From Monarcha castaneiventris obscurior (taxonomy: Eukaryota > Chordata > Aves > Passeriformes > Monarchidae): 64,000 nt of DNA. Made by a program: the position numbers and the translations under genes. The notes beneath the pieces were generated by a model. That model worked only from the letters and a program-made list of their open reading frames with translations, did not search any database and had not been told where the DNA came from. Shown here in pieces: positions 54,401 through 64,000 of this stretch (positions within the stretch are counted from its first letter, which is position 1; the number at the start of each line of letters is the position of its first letter). The stretch spans positions 21,071,001-21,135,000 of the forward strand of contig JAMPIT010000510.1 of assembly GCA_026261815.1 (NCBI GenBank), written 5' to 3'.

Positions 54401-57400
54401 TATAAATGAATGCATTTGGATGTGGATTGGTAACTCTACTTTATATAAGTCTAACGACTTTATATGTAGGTTCAATTGAAACTGCCAGCTACACAGTGCT
54501 ATAAGATGAAGGAAACTAAGAGCAAAAGTGGTACCGTTTTCTAAATGAATTGTACCATTCTATACATTTCTTTGTCTAATTCAGTATCTATCCTGCTCCT
54601 TCCTGATACCTTCTATGCCTAAAGGCTTAACACTTCTACATTCAAAAAAATCTTTACTACATTTCCACTCTCCCCTTCCCAAATACACACAGTGTTTGGT
54701 AGCAGCGGGGTGTGTTGCATTTTCTGTGCTTATTTCTAGGGCCAGATTTGTGTTATAGCTCCTGCTCTCCATCTGTTTTTGTTTTGGTATGAGAGGTGTG
54801 GAAATATTTTGTTGCTACATCCTGTGGTGATGTGTTTTATTCAGGTAGCAGTGAGCCCTAGTGCACATCCCAGGTGTGAAGAGCATTGGTGTGTTTAGCC
54901 TCACTTTTGACTCATGGCATTATCAGGCTTCACTCACAGAGTGCTGTGTGTTTTGTTGGCTTTCCTTCTGCTTCTACGTTCAGTACCAGACTGGTTGATG
55001 GTTCTTGTAGCAGTTTCTGTGCTTTCTTTCCATTGCCCTTACTTGGGTTGCACTAGTAGCATCTTTTCTTCCACAATTCCCTAATCTTCTATTTCAAATA
55101 CTGCTTTTCTTGCTACTGGACATATATTTTCTTAGTGGACTCTGAGTGCTTAGCAGAATTTCAGGTGGATAAGTTACCTGAAATTGTTGACATTTTCTCA
55201 CCTATCAGTGTAAATAGTTAAGCTTCTGTCTTTTTTTCATTTATTTCAGTACTAGAGAACAAATTAACAAATCCAAAGCACTTCTATTACATTCTCGGTG
55301 GTTAAAGATACCACCTTTAGAAAAGCCAGCAGATCATTTAAAACTATATAGGAGCATGTCCTTATCTTGTGTGTGTGATGTGGGTTCATTGCACAGTTGT
55401 GAAGCTTGTATCAAGACCAGTCTGTCACAATCATGTGCTGAGGAGATACCCTGAGCTATTAATAGTCATATTGTACTTCTCAGTTCCACAGTGGTGTGCT
55501 AGAACTCAAGGGCAATTAAAGAACTTGATGAGGTAAATCCAAGAGGCAAAAAAACCACCAAAAAGACATGTGAACATGGCTGAATAGACTCCAACCTGCA
55601 GTCACTGCTGCTGTGTGTGTAAAGACAATGTCCATGTCAGGGGAAACCTTTCTTTACAGTTGTTTGCTTTGTGAAGGAAGGCTGATGGCCCTGGGAGTCC
55701 ATAGCATGAGTTTCCATTGCTCGGCAGCAGACAGTGTGGCCTGGCGTGATGTTCCCAGCTTGCCAAGCAAGCAGCTGAGCCCTCCTCACTCCTCAAGCTG
55801 GGGGTGGGAGGAGGATGTGGATCACAGGGCTCCTGCCTTGTTTCCTCTCCGCCTGGCTGCCAGCCAGAGTAGGGCACTCTGGGTGCTTTGTAGGATAATG
55901 ATGGGCAATTTCCCAGCATCATCAGTCCTGGTAGCCTTGCTCTAGCTGTGGGTTTAGACCCCTTTGGCCATGCAGATATGCTGAAACTCTGCATCCTAGT
56001 AGGGCTTGACTAAGTCATTGGGTTTTAATTTCATTTTTGATGAGTCACTATGTGAGTCCTGTGACTTCAAGGGTGTCCCATATATACGTATGAAAATCCT
56101 ACTGCAGCTGTGTCACCTATCTTCAGAAAACTTAAGGAAGGATGAAAAATAAATTCGGAATGGAGCTGTCTATATTGGTAAAAGGGAAATGTTCTGAAGA
56201 ATTGCTAAGTTTAACCACATCTTTTGGCAAGCACATCTGCCCTCTGGCAAGGCAGGCCATTTTTAATCACCTTATCATGGGCTTGCTTCTGCAGCAATTA
56301 GTGTGCTAGACAAATACTAAGTCCCTGGAATACTTCACACCAAAAGAGATGCAGAAATCGCCTGCCTTTTCTCTACTTGATTTCATAAGATTAAAAAAAA
56401 AGTTACATTACAGCTCTGTTAAATGTGCTCTAGTGGGCTGCATCTTCATTTTATCGGTGACGTAAACATTAATAGGATAATTTAGCACACTGATTAGGTG
56501 TTCATGTAACTCCAGGAACAAAAAAAAAGTAAACCACTACCCAACAAAAGGCATTGACATGGCCTGCTATGGTTTGTCATGTTTTTAAACGCATTTATTA
56601 GTGTATTTGGTGCTAAATGCTGCTGGAAGAGGCAATCTTCATATGTCTTAGTGGTAAGGTCCTTTGATATATGCTGCATTGTCATCCGCAGGTGTGGTAT
56701 TTTCCACAATGCTCAAAACTCCTGGGACAAGCAGCATGATTGTTCTCTGATGGGAACCACTGAGGAAAAAACCCAGATCTTTGCTAATTCTTATTTCATT
56801 TTCAAGTCCTCAGAATTATTTTGAGGACTGAAATGTTAAGAATTGTGAGTCTAAGCGTGGTGTGAGACTCCTCTTGCCCTTTCCCCCTTCCAGTCTGCTC
56901 TGTGCCTGCCTCTCCTGGTAAATGTTACCTGTACTTTGGGGGAAGGATGTTGGCAGCTGGTCAGTTAGAGAAGAGGAGCACAAAACCAATTTTTATAAGG
57001 AAGGAGTAAAATTTCCTGCAATGCCTCTTCTGTAAACAGAGAAAGATGAAGCTGATAAAATCTCTGCTCTTTAGTATGCTGGAATATAAACTATATGAAA
57101 GCAGGAATAGAAGAAATAGAATAGGGGAAATAACTGCTGTTCAGGCTTATTTAATAAATCAGTGTTTAAAGCCAGAAAATCTCTATTGTAGTGGCTGCCC
57201 TAGTATCTATATGACAAAGCATTGCAGTCAATGCATAGGGTTTTTTTAATGAGACAAAAGCAGCGTGAAACTTTGAAAATAATTGTTAACGCTGGCAGAG
57301 AAGACTGGAGATGGTTTTTAACCTTGAATAGGCACTTGTTTGGAGTGCACAGGCCTAGAGCAAATGCTTTTCAGTTGTAAAATATCGATCTGTTTTCAGC

Positions 57401-57919
57401 AAAGAATTAATAAACACTGGGGGGAATAAAACGAGCAAGGGAAATATTCCTCAGCAAATGAAGTGAGTCTCAGACAGCCATGCCTACCCTGTCAAATCTT
57501 ATTACTAACACACTTTGCCTATATTATAAAATTGGTGCTGTACGTTCTCTAATGAAGGGATTATTTTAAGGCTGTGAGCATTTGGGCAGGAATAAGAGGC
57601 TGGTGTTGAGAGAGACATCTGTAATGAGAGATTTTAAATCAGGATACATTATTAATGAACTGCACTGGAGACACACGAACCTGATTTACTGGGCAAACTG
57701 TAAATGAGCCTATTTGGTAAGAACATGCAAAATGTGTGTGTGCTGAGAGAGGGTATTTTGAGAATTTAACTAATTTCTGAATAGTAAAGGCATCCAGCCT
57801 GGCAATAATTGGTGCCTGTGGCAATTGTTGATACCCTGACTACATTAGCTTTCTATGCCCTTTAGCAGAATCGGGAAAACATTTCTAGTACTCGTTAAGC
57901 TGTCTATTATCAAGGCTTC

Positions 57920-58110
57920 ATAAATATACACATTTAGAATAGATGATTTGCTATCCCAGTGCCTTAGAGCACTTAAATAAATTAGTTCCTACTATTTCAG
58001 GCATTAATTTTGCAGTAATTATGCATGAAGCAATAATGCAATTAAAATTGCCTTCCAACTTGCTCAAGTGGGAATATTTTTTGAAAATAATACTTGATCT
58101 TTTCTCAAAA
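57920..58110. promoter_or_regulatory. AT-rich block, candidate conserved noncoding element
   Basis: The block is dense in words used by homeodomain and POU/SOX factors: attaattttgcagtaattat, ATGCATGA, aataatgcaattaaaattg. It is free of simple repeats and transposon words, and looks like conserved noncoding DNA of developmental genes. Without an alignment this is only an impression. Confidence 0.2.
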
Positions 58111-59990
58111 TACACTCTAGAGCAGGTGGATGTGCTGTGTAGCTCAAAACAGCAGTGTGGGACTGTTCTACCTTGAGATCCTCAGTTTGCCTGCAGCTGA
58201 AGTCAATATTAACCAAGTATTACCATCTGTTGGCTTTTGCTGACCTCTGATTTATTCCCCTCTCCCCTTTCTCTAGTGGCAAAGTGCCCACATCACAGCT
58301 GGCATCGAGTGCTTCAGCAGTGGGGTTTCTTATTTAAAGAAGGCAACCACACTTCAAGGCAGGAAACATGGGCTAGTTTTCAGTTTGCAATGTTCCACTT
58401 TCTTTTTGCACAGTACCCACTGGTTTCACATCTTTGCAATATCTGCTGTAATAAAGCACAGCAATGTATCAGCCCAGATTTCAGCCTTAGGTCTGAATCT
58501 CTTTACATTTAAATTGGACCTCTTGTTTCTTGGGAGAAAAATATATATTTTGTAGCTGAGTTACAAATAAGCTTTTCCATCTTTTTGGCAGCTAGGTAAT
58601 AGTTAAAGTGAAAAGATTTCTTTTTTCCAGCCAGAAAAGAGGTTTAATAACTTTGGGTCCATTTGTTCATAGCAGTACTGGAGCTGAGCCCTGCAAACCC
58701 CTGGAGCTTGGCAAGCCCGGCAGACTTGGCAAGTTTTCCTACCAGCTTACTGAGTCTGAGTCAGGCATGGCTTGTTGCAACTTCAAATATATTTAGTACA
58801 TTTTGTTAACATGAACATTGAGGTGGAGGGTTTGGGTTTTTTTTTTCTTTTGCTGACATTAAGGTGTACTGTGCTCTCTCTACAAAAGCTGGTCCTTAAA
58901 CCTTGCATGGCAGTTCATGGCTTGTGTAAAATTCAAAATAAATGTGTATTTTATGCAGAGTATCTGATTTACTCTTGATGTGAAGATATTGAAGAAGTAT
59001 GAGACAGCATCCTACAGTCTTTCTGTTAGTTGGCATCTGGTAGTGTGAATCTCTGGAAAAAACAAGCATAGCCATTACTTTTCAGTTTGTTTTAAATGCG
59101 ACAACTTCTGCCCTCTGTTTGGAGCCTGTGGTGCCTGAAGACTTGTGTAAATATTGGGAATGTTCTCACTTCTAATTTTCACCTGCGCAGATACTGCCGA
59201 AAGAAAAAGAGTCGAAATTGGACTTTTGGAATGGCCGGACACTGAACTTTCTAAATGTCAGTTCTTGCCCATCCAAATTATATCAGCTTTTGAAGTAGGG
59301 AGAAAGCTTTTCTATGAAAGAAAATTCTTTCATTGTTGAAAGATTCCACAGAAGACTCAAGATAGTGACAGCTAAATACCTATTTACCCTAGTCACACAC
59401 AGGCATCTCAGTAGTCTCCTATGTTGATTGATTCATCTCAATGTGGCGTTAGCAGGCTCTTCAGTGAACTCTGCACCATGCAGTTGTGGCAGGGCAGTAC
59501 ATCTTGAGTAGAAAGTGAGTGTTTTTCCCTTGTACTCTGACAGTCTGCTGCTCTGTAAGGCATCCTAATAGCTCTGCTCAACCCAAGTTTTGTGTGATTC
59601 TGTCATCATTATTGCTAATATTTTTCTTGGGAAATGTGAATCTAAGAATCCAAGATGTTAGATTTGCCTGGTTTAGGGCTTGTCTTCTAGCCATGGGCTA
59701 GCTACAAAAAGTCTGGCTGCTTTGTTTTACCCTCTTGATGGAAAAACAGCTATGTCTGTTGCTGGAGGACTAGTTGTGGGAAGCTATGGTTTCAGAAAGC
59801 AGTTGTTCCCTAAGTAGCACGAGCCAATGTTATAAAAGGCCTCATCATTTGCTACCAAGCCTTTGAAGTTTGCTTTGCCTAGTGGGATCTAGAAAACTGA
59901 GCAGAGCACAGTCAGGTTGCCAAATAAGCCAGACAGGCTTCTGATTTGTGAGCTATTTATGGTTTCTAGAGCTGCTGCCCTCATTCATCT

Positions 59991-60006
59991 TTGCAATTAA
60001 TTGCAA
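59991..60006. promoter_or_regulatory. 16-bp perfect palindrome TTGCAATTAATTGCAA
   Basis: The word equals its own reverse complement. It contains two outward-facing TTGCAA half-sites (C/EBP-like) around an AATTAATT core (paired-homeodomain type). It sits next to a stretch (60007-60055) that also looks constrained. A binding role is possible but unproven. Confidence 0.3.
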
Positions 60007-60764
60007 CAAGCCTGGAGACGATAAGTGCGTAGACCATTATTGCTAAATATCTAGGAGTATGCTTTTTAAAGCTCTGATTCTTCCTAGAAGAAGCTCTCGA
60101 GTTCCTAACTTAAACACCCCAAATAAATTGTGGTTTCTTTTTGGGACCTCGGGCTTTGTACCAAAGATGTTTCATATGTATCTTTTGCAGGGCTGATGTG
60201 TAAAACTGGCTGGAATACTGCAAGGGTGAGAGTGTGAGTGGCCAGTGCACTGCTTTGGGCCTTTAATTGTGTCCTCAGAGCAAGATTTAGAGAGTATTCC
60301 TTCATGGTATCAATACAATAGGACTGATGATAAAAAGTTGGGATGTAGAGTGTCCTTTTTCTGGACAAAGCTAGTGAGGTGAATGCTTAAAAGCTTTTTT
60401 AATTGAATGTGTGTTTGGCAATGGGAAAGAAAGAGGCACATTTTTTAGGAAACCTATTATGTTGGGCTGGTGCATTTCACCTAAGTGCTAAAGGAATGAA
60501 GCTGTTGACCCTTCAGAAAGCTTACAAGGGCACTTGTAAACTACAAGCTGCATGAAGGGCAGCAGGTATTAAAAAGTGCAAACTTCAGAATAATATAGTG
60601 ATAAATAAATAGAAACTCCCTACTTGAAAGAGCAGCTGAAGGTTTAAAAAATTACAGGAAGTAATTTTAAAAAGATGACCTACTGTGCAGAGCATAGCTA
60701 TAAACAGATGAGTTGGAATCAGTGTCATTGTTTCTTACTTGAACACCGAGAGTGCATTAGAACC

Positions 60765-60784
60765 GATGATTAATGATGATTAAT
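60765..60784 (+). repeat. Tandem 10-mer GATGATTAAT x2
   Basis: Two perfect adjacent copies of a 10-bp word holding a TGATTAAT homeodomain-type site (PBX/HOX- or LHX-like). It may be a small duplication or a paired binding site. Confidence 0.5.
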
Positions 60785-61955
60785 TTTAAACAAGAATGGT
60801 GATATAATAGCTGTAAGAACAGCTGTAGAGAAATAAGAGTTCAGCTAACCTTGTCTCTGGTTTGTGAACAGTTGTAGCTCTCTGGCAGACTCATCTGGTC
60901 TCCAGCTTTCCTTCTGTGATTTTTTGCAAATTGCCTTTTGCATCCACAGCATCATCTGTCAGACATTTCCATAGACCAGCTGTGTATTGTGTGAAAAGGT
61001 TTCACTTTTTCCTTTTGTGTAGCATGTGGATTTCATGTCTTGCAGCAGTGCCTATTTGAACTGCCATTTGTTATTCTTTCCAATCTTGTAAATACTTAAA
61101 TCTTCCATGAACTTGCCTCTGTCCCATGTTAGAGTCCTGGTCTGTTTAGATATTACATCTATGAAAACAGTGATAGGTCTTGATGCAGTCTCATTTTCTT
61201 CTTGTTTGGGTTTTTTTTTCCTGATTATTCTGTATCCGTTTTGGATGGGAGCAGAGCAGAGATCAGATGATGTACAGCTAACTGCTTGTTATCTGAGGTT
61301 ATTCTGCTAGGCCACTAATACTGCACAAGTGAGCCCGAGAATAAATGATGCTGGTAGGAGGGTGCTGCCAAATGAGTGACAGAGTGGTGTCAGAAAAGAT
61401 ACCTGGCACGAAGTGCCAGGGGCTCTCAGGCAGTGGGAAGGGAATGGGCATGGTTATCACTTGACTGCTCTGAAATACCTAGTGCATCCAGTGCAACATT
61501 CACTTGTAAAGTAAATGCAACACAAAATATGTTGAAAGAAGGTGGTTGGAGGGAGTGTTCTCACACGCAATATTGAATTTATTTCCAACAAAGTAACATG
61601 GTGTACTGTGGATTTTAAAAGGGACTATAGCCAGAAATTCACAGAAATCTTTTGTTATCTAATAAGTGTAATGATTTCACATGCAAACTGTTTCAGGATG
61701 CCCTTAAAATGCTATTGTTCTTCCAGTTTCCAATTTACTTGGAAAATGATAATTCTTTCTCTTCTTTGTTATATTGTTTCCTAAGCTTCTTTCAATGCCC
61801 ATTAAGAAACTTTGTTCCAACCCAGTACAGCAGTTGGTGCTTCAAAAAGGCGCTTAAGCAAGATTAATAGGCTCAAAGAAGCTGCATCCAAGGAAATGCT
61901 GAAGAGTTTACCTATGCACTGAAGCTTAAAGCTGTTTCCTGGGATTGTGTCATTT

Positions 61956-62122
61956 CAGAATCCCCTCAGTTAGAAGGCAACTTGAAGTGCATCTAGTCCA
62001 ACCTCCTGTTTAAAGTAGGGTGAATACTAAATACAAACCAGGTTGCTCAGGGCTTGCCCAGTTGCGTTTTTAAACTTGTTAAAGGATAAAGACTCTGCAG
62101 CCTTTTTTTGCAACCTCTTCCA
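61956..62122 (-). mobile_element. Old CR1 LINE 3'-end fragment (antisense)
   Basis: The + strand shows the antisense CR1 order of words in a worn form: 'cagaatcccctcagttagaa', 'catctagtccaacctcctgt', 'accaggttgctcagggct' and a final 'gcaacctcttcca'. It is more diverged than the other copies, has lost the terminal 8-bp repeats and has no coding capacity. It ends about 530 bp before exon C. Confidence 0.75.
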
Positions 62123-62655
62123 ATTTTAATTGTAAAATAGGTAGTTTATTAAATAATAATGTTTGCATCATTTAGACAATAAAATTATAATATAATCATG
62201 ATCATATAACTGACAAGTAAATATGACTCTAACTCTGGGGTTGTAAAAATGCAACACAAGTTAAGCAGAGCATCCATCAAAACACAGTTATCTTGAAAAT
62301 TCTGGTCTTTACCAGCCATGATGGAAATGAGGTTGGCTTCTGGATTCAAGCATGTTAATTTGCCAGTGATAAGGATTTTAGTTTGATGCCATCTATTTTT
62401 TAGAGTTATGGTGTAAATATGGAGCAAGTTGCTCCATAGCCTGAGTATTTTATTTTAAACAAGGAGTACTCTGCCGGTATTTAAAATGTAGTACTTGAAA
62501 ATAATTGCCTGGCTCTGCTGATAATTATTTTTAGAGCATGACAAGCATCTGTCTCCGGATGGTGGTCTGTATTCCACATCTTTCTCCTCTACTGTAAATA
62601 GAGGCATATACTGCAGAAGTAATCTAAAGCTTTTTGTAACTTGTCTCTTTTTCAG

Positions 62656-62730
62656 CTTTGGTTTGCTTTCGTTAATGGATTTTCTGGGCAGATCTTATTT
62701 GAACGGTGGTGCATTGGTCTGTATAATGTG
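62656..62730 (+). CDS. ATP8A2: ATP8A2 exon C: M5-M6 loop and start of M6 (partial gene)
   Basis: This 75-bp exon has 25 codons, phase 0 at both ends, acceptor tctctttttcag and donor gtaagtg. The peptide starts [20 protein letters not shown] and ends GLYNV. It completes M5, forms the short lumenal turn with the conserved FSGQ and RWCIGLYNV boxes of P4-ATPases, and leads into M6. In ATP8A2 the next residues should begin IFTALPPF; that exon is not in the remaining 1.27 kb, so it lies beyond the window. A strong second donor at 62833 could extend this exon in frame by 34 codons. Confidence 0.92.
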
Positions 62731-64000
62731 GTAAGTGCTACATGTTTTGACTTGATAGTGCTTGGGACTACTGTATTATTTTGTTATGTTCCATTTTTCA
62801 CAGGTAACTGTCCTAGATGTATGTCAAGAAAGGTGAGTTCGTTTGTAAAAGCCGTTTTGAATCCACTCCGAGGTAGAAAAAAAATCATTTAAAATTACAC
62901 TTTTTTTGCAAAAAGAAATTTGGGAGCACACCTTGAAAGCAGTTGTTTAGCCTAATATAACCTGCATAAAACTCTGCAGATTTTAGGTAGAATTTCATTT
63001 CCTTGTTGAAAGAATTTTCAGTGTTTTGTACTGAGTATTTTGCTGACAGTTCATGCTTAAAATACTCCTAATCTTTGCGTTTTGATTAATCTTTTTTCTC
63101 TCAGTCCCTGTAGAGTTAGATGCTGAGAGAAATGTTACGCAGTTGCTTTGGGTTGACTCGTGCCCCATTAGGTACAGAAAGAGAAGTTGCATCACTGTGT
63201 CACCAGCATTTTGCTCTTGAAACAAGAGCAGGATATGTCAGTCTGGGAGTGGTTTCTGATTTTCAACATGGCCTGCAGGGTGCCACACTGTGTCATATGA
63301 CTTTATTACTTTAATCAGTAATATTTTTTAATCACTCGCATAGATTAAAATCTGAAGGACTCCTGGAACCAAGTTCTGTAGCATACCATAGACCTGCGTT
63401 GGTGCTTTCGACAGTGTTACCTTTGTAATGTTACTGACGAGTGGCCTGGTGCCTGGATTTATAATTTGTTAGGACACTGTTAGTGTTGAAGAGTCTCTTT
63501 GCAAGGAGGGAATTTAATTTTTTTCTTTAAGAAAGCTCATTCCAAATATATGCTAATACAGAAAAAGCCAGCAAATTATCACTGAGTAGTATTAATGGAA
63601 ACACTTAACTTCTGTCACATTAATTTTAAAAATGATGGCACAAGCCCCCATATTCCATAAGATTTCATACTCTTAGTTGAAGATACTTATTCAAGGATTT
63701 ATCATTCCCTTGATTCTCTTCACCCTAATTTCCTGACTGTTATGCAGTCTCTGTCATTAATGTTTAGATATTTGCATCTATTATCTTTAAACCTCATTTC
63801 ATGCATCTATCTACCCTACCTAGAGTTTCTGGATAAAACTCGTCTTCTGTAATCAGAAAATAAACCTTGTTTTTCAAGGTCAGTATTTTCTAAAATTAGA
63901 ACTGTTGTGTGGACTCATGGAGAATCCAGTGCTAGTAGGATATTAGGGACTTCCATGATTTGAAGGGTTTAGATTTTGAAGTGCTTTTAGTTAAGTCATT
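62731..64000 (+). other. ATP8A2: Start of the next ATP8A2 intron (partial)
   Basis: Begins gtaagtg after exon C. The frame stays open for 53 codons to a TAA at 62890, with a good donor-like AAG|GTGAGT at 62832/62833. The rest is unique AT-rich sequence with no recognised repeat, exon or RNA gene up to the window end. Confidence 0.85.

Noticed and set aside
55602..55994. Overlapping 130- and 110-codon frames on opposite strands
   Set aside because: A GC-richer patch with few stops; no family recognised and no splice evidence.

Overview
This window reads as intronic DNA of a large vertebrate gene, almost certainly from a bird. It carries three short coding exons of a P4-type ATPase on the + strand, identified as ATP8A2, a phosphatidylserine flippase. 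The exons are 25505-25688, 29777-29887 and 62656-62730. Each has clean AG/GT splice borders and compatible phases, and together they encode one uninterrupted stretch of 123 codons. That stretch runs from the end of the catalytic P domain ([11 protein letters not shown]) through transmembrane segment M5 into M6. The rest of the gene lies outside the window on both sides.

The bird assignment rests on CR1-type LINE fragments, the dominant avian retrotransposon, at 16.2, 24.2-25.0, 37.8-38.05 and 62.0 kb, with an older copy near 10.6-11.1 kb. Some keep the 8-bp terminal microsatellite (ATTCTRTG-type) that is diagnostic of CR1 3' ends. A solo LTR of an endogenous retrovirus at 14444-15136 has a 5-bp target-site duplication and resembles LTRs of songbirds. 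The low repeat density also fits a bird. A passerine is my guess, but that level is inference.

Layout: 1-25504 is the 3' part of a long upstream intron, with a TG-rich low-complexity tract near its left end, CR1 copies and the solo LTR. Then come exon A, a 4.1 kb intron, exon B, and a very large intron of 32,768 bp (29888-62655). Exon C is followed by about 1.3 kb of the next intron. No other protein-coding gene, tRNA, rRNA or CRISPR array is supported. Most open frames in the window are chance frames in intron sequence.

The most striking structure is a 427-bp inverted repeat in the big intron (48476-48903 against 50996-51422, spacer about 2.1 kb). Its arms are near-identical and include about 175 bp without a difference. 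Between the arms, from about 49.4 kb, base composition switches from the T/G-rich bias of the surrounding sense strand to A/C-rich, as if a segment had been flipped. The primary transcript could form a long double-stranded stem there. A possible in-frame 34-codon extension of exon C, a YY1/CTCF-like site pair and a few AT-rich homeodomain-type blocks are weaker leads.
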